Source: Subdoligranulum variabile
GTDB lineage: Bacteria; Bacillota; Clostridia; Oscillospirales; Ruminococcaceae
Assembly: GCA_004554775.1 (NCBI GenBank)
Contig: SFKI01000007.1
Location: 101,780 to 165,779, forward strand
Length of the DNA: 64,000 bases
Direction: 5' to 3'
How positions within the stretch are numbered: position 1 is the stretch's first letter; each line of letters starts with the position of its first letter. Positions 54,182 to 62,154 of the stretch are shown one piece after another. The notes under the pieces were generated by a model. The model worked only from the letters and a program-made list of their open reading frames with translations, did no database searches and had not been told where the DNA came from. The translations under genes were made by a program, and so were the position numbers.

Positions 54182-54211
54182 ATCATACCACAGCAGTTAG
54201 TGAAAAGTCAA
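54182..54211 (-). promoter_or_regulatory. Promoter of the AraC regulator
   Basis: On the minus strand TTGACT (54211-54206) and TATGAT (54187-54182) with an 18-base spacer. For gmd on the plus strand only a weak -10 box TACAAT (54265-54270) is seen. Confidence 0.55.
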
Positions 54212-54337
54212 TATAATGCTACTGCTTTGCAAGATTACCCCTACAGCAACGCGAAAAAATCCGCTACAATAACAAATAGAAAACGCAAAGCAGTATTTTT
54301 ATTCTGCACAAAAAGTGCGGCGAAAGGGTATACAACT

Positions 54338-55426
54338 ATGAAAAAAGCACTCATCACCGGCATTACCGGCCAGGACGGCAGCTATCTGGCAGAATTTCTG
54401 CTGGAAAAAGGCTACGATGTCCACGGCATCATCCGCCGTTCTTCCGTCGATTACCGCGAGCGTATCGCCCATCTGGAGGGCCACCCCAACTTTCACCTGC
54501 ATTACGGTGACCTCAGCGATTCGATGAGCATTCTCTCGGTCGTCAGCAAGGTCCGCCCCGATGAAATTTACAACCTCGCAGCCCAGAGCCACGTGCAGGT
54601 TAGCTTCGATGTGCCCGAATTTACCGCCGACGTCGATGCTACCGGTGTGCTGCGCGTGCTGGAAGCTGTGCGCCTGTGCGGCTTGAAAGACACCTGCCGC
54701 ATCTACCAGGCCTCCACGTCCGAGCTCTACGGCAAGGTCGAGGAAGTGCCCCAGAACGAGAACACCCCGTTTCACCCCTACAGCCCCTACGCTGTCGCCA
54801 AGCAGTACGGCTTCTGGATCGTTAAAGAGTACCGCGAGGCTTACAACATGTTCTGCTGCTCGGGCATCCTCTTCAACCACGAGTCTGAGCGCCGCGGAGA
54901 GACCTTCGTCACCCGCAAGATCACGCTGGCCGCCGCCCGCATTGCCCAGGGCAAACAGGACAAGCTGTATCTGGGCAACCTGTCCAGCCTGCGTGACTGG
55001 GGCTATGCCAAGGATTATGTCGAGTGCATGTGGCTGATTTTGCAAAACAAAATACCCGAGGATTTCGTCATTGCCACCGGTGAACAGCACTCCGTCCGCG
55101 AGTTCTGCCAACTGGCTTTCCACGATGTGGGCATCGAGCTCGAATTTACCGGCGAGGGCATGAACGAGAAGGGCATCGACAAGGCCACCGGCAAGGTCGT
55201 TATCGAGGTCAGCCCCGACTTCTACCGCCCGACCGACGTTGTCAACCTCTGGGGCGACCCCAGCAAGGCCAAGCGCGAACTGGGCTGGAACCCTACCAAG
55301 ACCACCTTTGCAGAGCTCGTCAAGATCATGGTCGACCACGACATGAAGAAAGTCGCCGTCGAGCGTGCCGAAGAACACATTCAAACGAACCTTGCCGAGT
55401 ATCTGGAAAAGGGCGTTATCAAATAA
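54338..55426 (+). CDS. gmd: GDP-mannose 4,6-dehydratase
   Basis: 362 residues, an extended SDR. NADP-binding GITGQDGSYLAEFLL (about 8-22), catalytic YxxxK in SPYAVAKQYGFW (YAVAK), Ser/Thr in QASTSELYGKV, and RRSS early in the chain for NADP. It turns GDP-mannose into GDP-4-keto-6-deoxymannose. The frame is open far upstream, but ATG 54338 with the site GAAAGGG and the family start MKKALITG are clear. First of three GDP-fucose genes. Confidence 0.96.
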   Translation: MKKALITGITGQDGSYLAEFLLEKGYDVHGIIRRSSVDYRERIAHLEGHPNFHLHYGDLSDSMSILSVVSKVRPDEIYNLAAQSHVQVSFDVPEFTADVDATGVLRVLEAVRLCGLKDTCRIYQASTSELYGKVEEVPQNENTPFHPYSPYAVAKQYGFWIVKEYREAYNMFCCSGILFNHESERRGETFVTRKITLAAARIAQGKQDKLYLGNLSSLRDWGYAKDYVECMWLILQNKIPEDFVIATGEQHSVREFCQLAFHDVGIELEFTGEGMNEKGIDKATGKVVIEVSPDFYRPTDVVNLWGDPSKAKRELGWNPTKTTFAELVKIMVDHDMKKVAVERAEEHIQTNLAEYLEKGVIK

Positions 55427-55450
55427 TTTATCAGAAGAAGGTATTTTATT

Positions 55451-56395
55451 ATGATGGAGAAGAATGCTAAGATTTATGTCGCAGGTCATCGCGGCATGGT
55501 GGGCAGCGCCATCGTGCGGGAATTGCAGCGCCAGGGCTATACCAATATCATCACCCGCACCCATAAGGAACTGGACCTCTGCCGCCAGCAGGATGTCGAG
55601 AATTTCTTCGCGGCTGAAAAGCCCGAGTATGTGTTCCTGGCCGCAGCCAAGGTCGGCGGCATCGTCGCCAACCAGGAAGCACTGGCTGACTTCATGTATT
55701 ACAACATGACGCTTGAGATGAACGCCATCCATTCTGCCTGGCAGAACGGCTGCAAAAAGCTGGAATTTCTCGGCTCCTCCTGCATTTACCCCCGTATGGC
55801 GCCCCAGCCGATGCAGGAAAGCTGCCTGCTGACCAGCGAACTGGAAAAGACCAACGAGGCCTACGCCCTGGCGAAAATTTCCGGTCTGAAATACTGCGAG
55901 TTCCTGAACCGCCAGTATGGCACCGACTATATCAGCGTCATGCCCACCAACCTTTACGGCCCCAACGATAACTACCATCCCACCCACAGCCATGTGGTTC
56001 CGGCGCTCATCCGCCGCTTCCACGAGGCTAAGGTCAACGGTGTCGAGAGCGTCACCTGCTGGGGCGATGGCAGCCCGCTGCGTGAGTTTTTGTATGTCGA
56101 TGACCTCGCCAACCTCTGCGTGTTCCTGATGAACCACTACTCCGGCAACGAGACCGTCAACGCCGGCACCGGCAAGGAACTGACCATCAAGGAACTGACC
56201 GAACTCGTCGCCAAGGTCGTCGGTTACACCGGCGAGATCAAGTGGGATACCACCAAGCCTAACGGCACGCCCCGCAAACTGCTGGATGTCAGCAAGGCCA
56301 CCAAACTGGGCTGGACTTACAAGACCGAATTGGAAGACGGCCTGCGCCTTTCGTACGAAGACTTTCTGCATAACCCGATGCGTGCAGAACGCTGA
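55451..56395 (+). CDS. fcl: GDP-L-fucose synthase
   Basis: 314 residues, an extended SDR with GHRGMVGSAIVREL near the start, SSCIYPRMAPQPMQES, and the YALAK catalytic pair in NEAYALAKISGLKYCE. It epimerises and reduces the gmd product to GDP-L-fucose. Directly after gmd (24 bases) and 12 bases before manC, so one operon for the activated sugar. Confidence 0.96.
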   Translation: MMEKNAKIYVAGHRGMVGSAIVRELQRQGYTNIITRTHKELDLCRQQDVENFFAAEKPEYVFLAAAKVGGIVANQEALADFMYYNMTLEMNAIHSAWQNGCKKLEFLGSSCIYPRMAPQPMQESCLLTSELEKTNEAYALAKISGLKYCEFLNRQYGTDYISVMPTNLYGPNDNYHPTHSHVVPALIRRFHEAKVNGVESVTCWGDGSPLREFLYVDDLANLCVFLMNHYSGNETVNAGTGKELTIKELTELVAKVVGYTGEIKWDTTKPNGTPRKLLDVSKATKLGWTYKTELEDGLRLSYEDFLHNPMRAER

Positions 56396-56407
56396 GAAGG
56401 AGATGGC

Positions 56408-57724
56408 ATGAATATTATCCTGCTTTCCGGCGGCTCCGGCAAACGCCTATGGCCGCTGTCCAACGATATCCGCTCCAAGCAGTTTATCAAAATTTTCAAA
56501 ACCAACGATGGCTATGAGTCGATGGTCCAGCGTGTCTACCGCCAGATCACCGAGGTAGACCGGGGGGCCAGTGTGACCATCGCCACCAGCAAGACCCAGG
56601 TCTCAGCCATCCATAACCAGTTGGGGGATGCGGTCGGCGTCTGCGTCGAGCCCTGCCGCCGCGATACCTTCCCGGCCATTGCCTTGGCTACGGCCTACCT
56701 GCACGATGTAAAGGGCGTCGGCATGGACGAGCCCGTTGTCGTCTGCCCGGTGGATCCGTATGTCAATAACGATTATTTCGAGGCCCTCCAACAGTTGTCC
56801 GCGCTGGCGGAAAAGGGCGGGGCGAACCTCTCGTTGATGGGCATTGAGCCGACATATCCCAGCGAGAAATACGGCTACATCATCCCCGAAAGTGCCGACG
56901 CCGTCAGCCCGGTGCGTACCTTTAAAGAGAAGCCGGACGCCAAAACGGCCGAGCAGTACATCGCCCAGGGAGCCCTGTGGAACGGAGGCGTCTTTGCCTA
57001 CCGCCTGGGCTACGTGCTGGATCGCGCCCATGAGCTGATCGACTTCACCGACCATCAGGACCTTTTCAACAAATACGAAACGCTGAAGAAGATCAGCTTC
57101 GACTACGCCGTCGTGGAGCATGAGCCCAGGATCCAGGTCATGCGCTTTGCAGGCCAGTGGAAGGACATGGGCACCTGGAACACCTTGACCGAAGCGATGG
57201 AAGAGCCTAAGATCGGCAAGGCCATCCTGAACGATGCTTGCGAGAATGTGCATGTGCTCAACGAACTGGATGTGCCGGTGCTCTGCATGGGCCTGAAAGA
57301 TGTTGTTGTCTCCGCCAGCCCCGAGGGCATCCTGGTCTCGGACAAGGAGCAGTCCAGCTACATCAAGCCCTTTGTGGATAAGATCAACCAGCAGATCATG
57401 TTTGCCGAGAAATCCTGGGGCAGCTTTCGCGTGCTGGATGTCGAGGACGAGAGCATGACCATCAAGATTACGCTGAATCCCGGCCACCGCATGAACTACC
57501 ACAGCCACGCCCGCCGCGATGAGGTGTGGACGGTGATCTCTGGCAGCGGCTATGCCATTGTGGATGGCGCAAAGACCGCTGTACAGGCAGGGGACGTGGT
57601 AAAAATGCCCGCTGGCAGCCGCCACACCATCGTGGCCGATACCGAGCTGAAAGTGATGGAAGTCCAGCTTGGCCGAGACATCACAGTCCACGATAAAGAA
57701 AAATTCCCGTTCCCGGAGGCTTGA
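56408..57724 (+). CDS. manC: Mannose-1-phosphate guanylyltransferase, bifunctional type
   Basis: 438 residues. N-terminal nucleotidyltransferase with LSGGSGKRLWPLSND (residues 5-19) and FKEKPDAKTAEQY; C-terminal cupin (from about 330) with NPGHRMNYHSHARRDEVW and GDVVKMPAGSRHTI, as in mannose-6-phosphate isomerase/guanylyltransferase enzymes. It makes GDP-mannose, the gmd substrate. No glycosyltransferase or polymer gene is linked; the region ends at tRNA-Thr. Confidence 0.95.
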   Translation: MNIILLSGGSGKRLWPLSNDIRSKQFIKIFKTNDGYESMVQRVYRQITEVDRGASVTIATSKTQVSAIHNQLGDAVGVCVEPCRRDTFPAIALATAYLHDVKGVGMDEPVVVCPVDPYVNNDYFEALQQLSALAEKGGANLSLMGIEPTYPSEKYGYIIPESADAVSPVRTFKEKPDAKTAEQYIAQGALWNGGVFAYRLGYVLDRAHELIDFTDHQDLFNKYETLKKISFDYAVVEHEPRIQVMRFAGQWKDMGTWNTLTEAMEEPKIGKAILNDACENVHVLNELDVPVLCMGLKDVVVSASPEGILVSDKEQSSYIKPFVDKINQQIMFAEKSWGSFRVLDVEDESMTIKITLNPGHRMNYHSHARRDEVWTVISGSGYAIVDGAKTAVQAGDVVKMPAGSRHTIVADTELKVMEVQLGRDITVHDKEKFPFPEA

Positions 57725-57758
57725 CCCCGGCAAAACCGTAAATTTTCGCCAGGGGCAC

Positions 57759-57786
57759 TTGACTTATGCCGAAAAATCAGTATAAT
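57759..57786 (+). promoter_or_regulatory. Promoter of tRNA-Thr
   Basis: TTGACT (57759-57764) and TATAAT (57781-57786) with a 16-base spacer, 20 bases before the tRNA. Confidence 0.75.
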
Positions 57787-57805
57787 AGTCTTGTTGCCCT
57801 TGTGT

Positions 57806-57881
57806 GCTGGTATGGCTCAGTTGGTAGAGCAGCTGATTCGTAATCAGCAGGTCGCCAGTTCAAGTCTGGCTACCAGCTCCA
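57806..57881 (+). tRNA. tRNA-Thr (anticodon CGT), integration target
   Basis: Acceptor stem GCTGGTA/TACCAGC, anticodon loop TTCGTAA, T-loop TTCAAGT, CCA encoded. It is intact and the integrase gene of the adjoining element points toward it, the usual picture of an element using the 3' end of a tRNA gene as attachment site. Confidence 0.95.
57855..57881 (+). other. Probable attL of the integrative element
   Basis: The 3' part of tRNA-Thr (T-arm to CCA) is the likely attachment core, because phage-type integrases mostly use this segment. The exact core cannot be fixed without the right end, which lies outside the window. Confidence 0.5.
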
Positions 57882-57886
57882 AGCAA

Positions 57887-57935
57887 AAAGCCCCGATACA
57901 TCGTTGAAAATACGATGCGTCGGGGCTTTCTTTTT
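57887..57935 (+). terminator. Terminator after tRNA-Thr
   Basis: AAAGCCCCGATACATCGT pairs with ACGATGCGTCGGGGCTTT (two G-T pairs) and is followed by CTTTTTGC. Confidence 0.85.
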
Positions 57936-58004
57936 GCCTATATTCAAGTTGGTTTTGACGCGAATGGTCATAATTTGGGCATGAATCTTTTTGAAACTGC
58001 GTTT

Positions 58005-59432
58005 TCAGCCGATTTCTTGACGCTGTTTGATTCTTTCAAAGACACTGCCCAGCGCATCCGCTGCCGCTGCATCAGACGAACGAATCATAGCCGCATAAAT
58101 GTTTTCCGTTGTCGATACCTGTGCATGGCCCAGACGGCCCGCAACCGTCGTTGCAGGAACATGGGCCGCAATCAACAGCGCTGCATTGGAGTGGCGCAGA
58201 CTATGGAATCGGCAGGGTGGCAGATCATGCTCCCGCAAAAACACCGGGAACCACGAAGAAACTTTGTTGGGGTCAAACGGCTTGCCGTCGGGTTTGGTAA
58301 ATAACAGGTCATTCTTGACGCGCTTGCCGCCCTCTATGGTAACTTCCCGCTGCCAGTATGTACCGACTTTCAGCCGTTCCCGCATTTGCCATTGCTTATA
58401 GTCTTTCAATAATGCTATACAGTCGTCGCTTAGCTTTATGCAGCGGCGGCTCTTTTTGGTTTTCGGCAAATCAAACACGGGGCCTTTATGCGCAATGAAC
58501 GACAAATTTCGATTGATAGCCATGACACCCGCGTCAGGGTCGATGTCTGCCCAACGCAGGCCGCAGATTTCGCCCCGCCTGGCTCCTGTGAACAAAGCAA
58601 GCTGCACGATCACAGAAAGCTGTGTGGGCGCTTCTGGTAAGGCTTCCAGTAAAGAGGCAATTTGACCTTCATCCAGAAATTCAACGTCGATTTCGTCCAG
58701 CTTCGGCGGCGTGACTCGTTCGCATGGGTTGCTGTCCATCAGCTGCCAACGAACGGCGGTGCTGAACATGGACGACAGCATTAAATGATAATGCCGCTGG
58801 CTCCTGGCACTCAAAGTATCTGCGCTGGTACAGGTAAAGGCCTTTGTAAAAGCCCACCCGGCGGCAGCGGCTATCTTTTCGGCTGAACGCTTAGAGACGT
58901 TACGCCCGCACATTGCTTCCGTAAGTGTGCGCTGTGATACATTAGCGGCATGTAGCAGGGCCAGCCGTGTGCCTTTTGGGAAAGCCGTAATAAATGCAGA
59001 CCGTGCCTTATATTTTCCATCTTCGCGGATTCCGGGCTGCGCCAGCCGGTTATAAAATTCCTGGATATGACCGGGCCGGAGGTTTGCCAGCTTAATGTGC
59101 CCGATGGCAGCAGAAACACGCGGTAGCATCTTTTGATAGTCGGATACAGTGTGTGGCTTTAACTGATTTTCACAGTAAGTTTTCATCCAGCGTTCAGCAA
59201 GGCCGTCAACCGTTAAATCATTGGCAACAAACAATCCCTCTTGAACGCGCCGCTCAAAGTCATCGGCAAACTCCTGTACGGCTTTTGCTTCTTTCCGTGC
59301 ACTTAGTTTTGGCGGCGGTGTGAATGTGGCCGAGCGGTAGATATACCGCCCATCAGCCCCTACCCCGGCGGACACTCGAACGCGGTAGGATGCAGAACCG
59401 TCTTTATTTTTTAACTTGGTTATGCTCGCCAT
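58005..59432 (-). CDS. int: Tyrosine integrase with an inserted helix-turn-helix
   Basis: 475 residues. An AP2-like arm-binding N-terminus, a core-binding domain, and the catalytic domain with R285 (FTGARRGE), K326 (KTKKSRR), H410 and R413 (HSLRH), H436 (LGHAQVS) and the nucleophile Y446 (TENIY). About residues 152-203 form an extra block with HTH character (ALLHAANVSQRTLTEAM, NVSKRSAEKIAAAAGW) in the core-binding domain, making the protein longer than the usual 380-400. It lies next to the tRNA and overlaps the repressor gene by 29 bases. Confidence 0.94.
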   Translation of the reverse strand: MASITKLKNKDGSASYRVRVSAGVGADGRYIYRSATFTPPPKLSARKEAKAVQEFADDFERRVQEGLFVANDLTVDGLAERWMKTYCENQLKPHTVSDYQKMLPRVSAAIGHIKLANLRPGHIQEFYNRLAQPGIREDGKYKARSAFITAFPKGTRLALLHAANVSQRTLTEAMCGRNVSKRSAEKIAAAAGWAFTKAFTCTSADTLSARSQRHYHLMLSSMFSTAVRWQLMDSNPCERVTPPKLDEIDVEFLDEGQIASLLEALPEAPTQLSVIVQLALFTGARRGEICGLRWADIDPDAGVMAINRNLSFIAHKGPVFDLPKTKKSRRCIKLSDDCIALLKDYKQWQMRERLKVGTYWQREVTIEGGKRVKNDLLFTKPDGKPFDPNKVSSWFPVFLREHDLPPCRFHSLRHSNAALLIAAHVPATTVAGRLGHAQVSTTENIYAAMIRSSDAAAADALGSVFERIKQRQEIG

Positions 59433-60132
59433 CGTTTTGCCCCTCCCGAGTATAAAGTTCTAGGGATGCATTTTTTAATTCTTCTAGCAATGGATCTCCA
59501 CAGATTCTTTGGTATTCCTTTTCTTTATCATGAAAAATACCATCTACAAATGAGCTAAAATACTTTTGGGCTTCATAGCATGACATTTTATATTGATTGT
59601 AACTTTCTGGTGATTTGACTGCGCCTACACCGACGATTTTTATCGAACCGTCCGTATCTGTATAAAATTCTGGCATAAACGGTTTGGTTTCAATCTTTTC
59701 TCCGGCGTTGGCTCTACTAAGAGCGGCATCGAGAGACTTTTCTGCAATGCCAAGTTCAGTAAATACAATGACGGAACTGAATGATTCCAGAAATTTTGTC
59801 GCATATATAGCAATTGGACTATTCCTATTGTTGTGAACATTAGTTATGGCGGTTTCACTTAAACCAGTATATTGACAAATATATGCAATATCTGTATCGG
59901 CCGCGCGCTTTGCTCCAGGCCGGCACAAAAGCCAATCCAATGTAACATCAAAGTAATCTGCTAATTTATGCAGTTTGTCTATTGGAGGAATAGATTTTCC
60001 ACTGGTGTAATTAGACACGGATTGCTTTGTGATTCCGAGCAATGCAGCGATTTCGGTAGCTGTGCATCCTTTTCTTCCCATTTCAGAAAGAAAGCGCTCT
60101 GCAAATTCGGTGTATTTATTTACGTCTTTCAT
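59404..60132 (-). CDS. XRE-family repressor of the integrative element
   Basis: 242 residues. N-terminal HTH (ATEIAALLGITKQSVSNYTS, KSIPPIDKLHKLADYFDVTL) then an AYICQYTGLSETAITNVHN helix pair seen in Clostridia phage regulators, and a C-terminal domain of unknown fold. It probably represses the divergent early genes through the repeats in 60133-60273. The gene is more AT-rich than the host genes. Transcribed toward and overlapping the integrase. Confidence 0.88.
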   Translation of the reverse strand: MKDVNKYTEFAERFLSEMGRKGCTATEIAALLGITKQSVSNYTSGKSIPPIDKLHKLADYFDVTLDWLLCRPGAKRAADTDIAYICQYTGLSETAITNVHNNRNSPIAIYATKFLESFSSVIVFTELGIAEKSLDAALSRANAGEKIETKPFMPEFYTDTDGSIKIVGVGAVKSPESYNQYKMSCYEAQKYFSSFVDGIFHDKEKEYQRICGDPLLEELKNASLELYTREGQNDGEHNQVKK

Positions 60133-60273
60133 GAATCCTCCTTATGAATAAAGCGAATACTGACTTTTTGAATTATGGTAAAGTATGCATTGACTTTTCC
60201 ATACTCTTAGTATACACTATATTTGCTGACAACGCAATAGAAAGTCAGCAAATAATATTTAAGGAGATTGGAT
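60133..60273. promoter_or_regulatory. Divergent control region of the integrative element
   Basis: ATTTGCTGAC (60221-60230) and GTCAGCAAAT (60244-60253) form a perfect 10-bp inverted repeat 13 bases apart. A related GAATACTGAC is near 60149. A rightward promoter TTGACT (60190-60195) with TACACT (60213-60218), 17-base spacer, places the repeat at and after its start point. These fit an operator set for the repressor. Confidence 0.65.
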
Positions 60274-60447
60274 ATGGCAATTGCTAACATCACCCCAGAA
60301 GAAGCCCGCCGTGCTTATCTGCGTGAGTGGAAAAAAGCTCACCCGGATAAAGTCCGCGAGTACAATGCCCGCTACTGGGCCAAACGTGCCGAACGCATGG
60401 CCCAGGAAGAGTGCGAAAGCGAGGTGAAGAATAATGGCAAGCCTTGA
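60274..60447 (+). CDS. Small basic protein of the integrative element
   Basis: 57 residues, starting MAIANITPEEARRAYLREWK and rich in Arg, Glu, Trp and Tyr; predicted mostly helical. The site AAGGAG lies 8 bases before ATG 60274. Short proteins of this EARRAYxREW...KVREYNARYWAKRAER pattern recur as the first rightward gene of Clostridia phages and conjugative elements; function unknown. It overlaps the next gene by 14 bases. Confidence 0.8.
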   Translation: MAIANITPEEARRAYLREWKKAHPDKVREYNARYWAKRAERMAQEECESEVKNNGKP

Positions 60448-60652
60448 TTTCCCCCGGATGGGGACCATCCAACAGGCCGCCGAAGCATCCGGCATCCCTG
60501 TTTACCGAGTCCGTCAGCTGTGTAAGGTGGGCACGGTGCGCAGCGTCCAGTGTGGGCGGAAAACGCTGGTGAATCTTACGTCTTTGGCGGAGTGGATGCA
60601 GGGCGGTGCAGAGCCGCCACAACAGCCCGGTATCCATCGGGTGAGTTTATGA
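60434..60652 (+). CDS. Excisionase-like small HTH protein
   Basis: 72 residues. A MerR/excisionase-type winged helix: GTIQQAAEASGIPVYRVRQL then CKVGTVRSVQCGRKTLVNLT and LAEWMQGG, the layout of helix_turn_helix_17 and Xis-like proteins. It may direct the integrase to excise, or regulate early genes. Starts inside the preceding gene. Confidence 0.78.
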   Translation: MASLDFPRMGTIQQAAEASGIPVYRVRQLCKVGTVRSVQCGRKTLVNLTSLAEWMQGGAEPPQQPGIHRVSL

Positions 60653-60656
60653 GACA

Positions 60657-60701
60657 GAAAAAGCCGCCCCGGTGCTGGAACACCGAGACGGCAGGGCGGG
60701 A
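60657..60701 (+). other. GC-rich hairpin after the excisionase-like gene
   Basis: Following an A-run, GCCG pairs with CGGC and inside it CGGTG with CACCG around CTGGAA. It sits in the gap before the next strong ribosome site and resembles two further hairpins in this element. Confidence 0.5.
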
Positions 60702-60768
60702 AAATAGCGCTAAGCGCTGCATTGCAGTTCCCGCCTTCGAGTATATCACATTTTCGGAGGTGTTACAA

Positions 60769-61095
60769 ATGAAAATCATCGATTTCTTAGGACGAGGCCG
60801 CGAAAACGCGACCCGCGCCGATGTGCTGGCCGCGCAGTTAGAGACCACCCCGCGCGGACTGCGCCGTCAAATCATGCTGGCGCGAGAGCAGGGCGAGATT
60901 ATCCTCTATAGCCCCGGCGGTTATGGTGGGTACTTCCTGCCGAGCGATGATCCGGAGACTGCGCAAAAGGAGATGGCCGCATTTTACCACGTTCAGGTTG
61001 CCCGCTGCAAACACGGATTAAAGTCGGTCGCACCTGTTGCCCGCAAGTTGGGCATTCCACTGGGGCAACTGAATTTTGAAAGTGAGGGCATGTAA
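60769..61095 (+). CDS. Winged-helix protein of the integrative element
   Basis: 108 residues from ATG 60769, which has GGAGG eight bases upstream. MKIIDFLGRGRENATRADVL, LETTPRGLRRQIMLAREQ and GEIILYSPGGYGGYFLP form a winged-helix DNA-binding fold common in phage and ICE early regions. The frame is open back to an ATG at 60649 that overlaps the excisionase stop, but that stretch covers the hairpin and has no good site. Likely a replication or regulatory accessory; unproven. Confidence 0.75.
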   Translation: MKIIDFLGRGRENATRADVLAAQLETTPRGLRRQIMLAREQGEIILYSPGGYGGYFLPSDDPETAQKEMAAFYHVQVARCKHGLKSVAPVARKLGIPLGQLNFESEGM

Positions 61096-61097
61096 AG

Positions 61098-61361
61098 ATG
61101 GCAAAGCAAAAACGTGCAACCTGGTGGAAGATGCTCTATTTTCAGCGGGCCACAATCGAATCTATTTCAAGTCAAGACGTTGGCGATGGGTTAAAAGCGG
61201 CATTTCGCTATTTTGACGGGGAGGAAATTTCTATGGACAATCTGACCCCACAAGCATTTACAGCGTTTTGCGTGATGAAGCCTTACATCGACGAGTCAAT
61301 GCAAAATTATAAAGATGCCGTAGAGAACGGCAGAAGCGGTGCAGCAAAGCGCTGGGAGTAA
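61098..61361 (+). CDS. Replication-region protein, apparently cut short
   Basis: 87 residues: MAKQKRATWWKMLYFQRATI, a helical middle with YFDGEE and TAFCVMKPYIDESMQ, ending NGRSGAAKRWE. It resembles the N-terminal part of phage/ICE proteins that normally continue into a longer acidic or basic tail. After the stop, the second forward frame reads an acidic EAEAEEDADADVERED, as expected of such a tail, so a frameshift and stop may have shortened the gene. Two bases follow the previous stop. Confidence 0.6.
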   Translation: MAKQKRATWWKMLYFQRATIESISSQDVGDGLKAAFRYFDGEEISMDNLTPQAFTAFCVMKPYIDESMQNYKDAVENGRSGAAKRWE

Positions 61362-61439
61362 ATAGCCCCCCTATAGTCTCCCTACGATACCCTATAGAGA
61401 AGCAGAAGCAGAAGAAGATGCAGACGCAGACGTAGAGAG

Positions 61440-61565
61440 AGAAGACCCCGCAAAATGCGGGTATCAAGGGCGGCAAAATGCCACTTTTAAGGGATCATTT
61501 TCAATGATCGCCCCGCCATAGGCGGAATCAAGGGAGCGCTTACGCGCCCCGCGTGATTGTATTTA
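61440..61565 (+). repeat. Row of five short hairpins
   Basis: In about 110 bases: CCCGCA/TGCGGG, GGC/GCC, GATCATT/AATGATC, CCGCC/GGCGG and GGAGCGC/GCGCCC, with AAGGG recurring before three of them. It lies in the gap between the shortened gene and the next one. No gene is seen here. Confidence 0.5.
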
Positions 61566-61581
61566 TACGAGGAAAAAGCAA

Positions 61582-61989
61582 ATGCAATTTGATTTTGAAC
61601 GCTTCACAAAACTGTTTGCACGGGCTTATCCCGTTGCAAGATACGGCAGAATCAAGCAATCCGGGACCGATAGCGGTTTATTCTCATACAATGATGCGCT
61701 TGAAGTGTTCCGGCTATACTTCTCTGCCTATGAGTATTATACAGGCTATGTACATCCACCGCTAAAACGTGGCAAGATAGTTGACCTTATTCAACGCATG
61801 GATAGCTGCGAGACGCCAGAAAATTCGCCACACAGCGAAATGGACTTTGAGCCGGAAGACTACCCTGACCTTATAAGAGCACATTTCCAGACGAAATACA
61901 GGAATTGTGACTACAACATCTGTCACTTCTTTAGCGGCTGTATCCGCTATTTACGATGTTGGGATGCTGTTATAACAGACCGCGTATAA
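61582..61989 (+). CDS. Hypothetical protein of the integrative element
   Basis: 135 residues, not recognised. Tyr, Phe, Asp and Cys are frequent (TYxxYFSAYEYYTGYVHPP; several Cys near the end: NCDYNICHFFSGCIRYLRCW). Predicted alpha-helical and soluble. AT-richer than host genes; site GAGGAAAAA before ATG 61582. No neighbour gives a functional hint. Confidence 0.7.
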   Translation: MQFDFERFTKLFARAYPVARYGRIKQSGTDSGLFSYNDALEVFRLYFSAYEYYTGYVHPPLKRGKIVDLIQRMDSCETPENSPHSEMDFEPEDYPDLIRAHFQTKYRNCDYNICHFFSGCIRYLRCWDAVITDRV

Positions 61990-62106
61990 AAGCTGTGATG
62001 TGATGAGGGCATGGAAATCAACACGTCAGCAACACGCTATTTTCCGCATAACAGCGTGCTTTATAGGCTGTTGCGGCTCCGTACTTAACACACGAATCAA
62101 CAAACC

Positions 62107-62139
62107 AAAAGGCACGGTAAGGGCACACCCCGCCGTGCC
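62107..62139 (+). other. GC-rich hairpin before the 62155 gene
   Basis: After AAAA, GGCACGG (62111-62117) pairs with CCGTGCC (62133-62139), with GGG/CCC inside. It ends 15 bases before the start of the next gene, so it lies in that gene's leader. The rest of 61990-62154 shows nothing beyond a doubtful 25-codon frame. Confidence 0.5.
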
Positions 62140-62154
62140 AGAGAAGGAGACTAT

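Noticed and set aside
54299..56371. 690-codon open frame on the minus strand
   Set aside because: Spans gmd and fcl in antisense; both of those are certain from motifs.
57915..58304. 129-codon frame on the plus strand after tRNA-Thr
   Set aside because: Antisense to the integrase end and overlapping the tRNA terminator; no motif.
60649..60768. Extended N-terminus for the winged-helix protein
   Set aside because: The extra 40 codons cover a GC hairpin and a Cys/Arg-rich unlikely sequence; ATG 60769 has a much better ribosome site.
61440..61565. CRISPR array
   Set aside because: The short stems are unlike in sequence and irregularly spaced; there are no constant repeats with spacers.
62011..62088. 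25-codon frame starting MEINTSATRYF
   Set aside because: Has a GAGGG before the ATG but is very short, matches nothing I know and overlaps no conserved structure; too weak to call.
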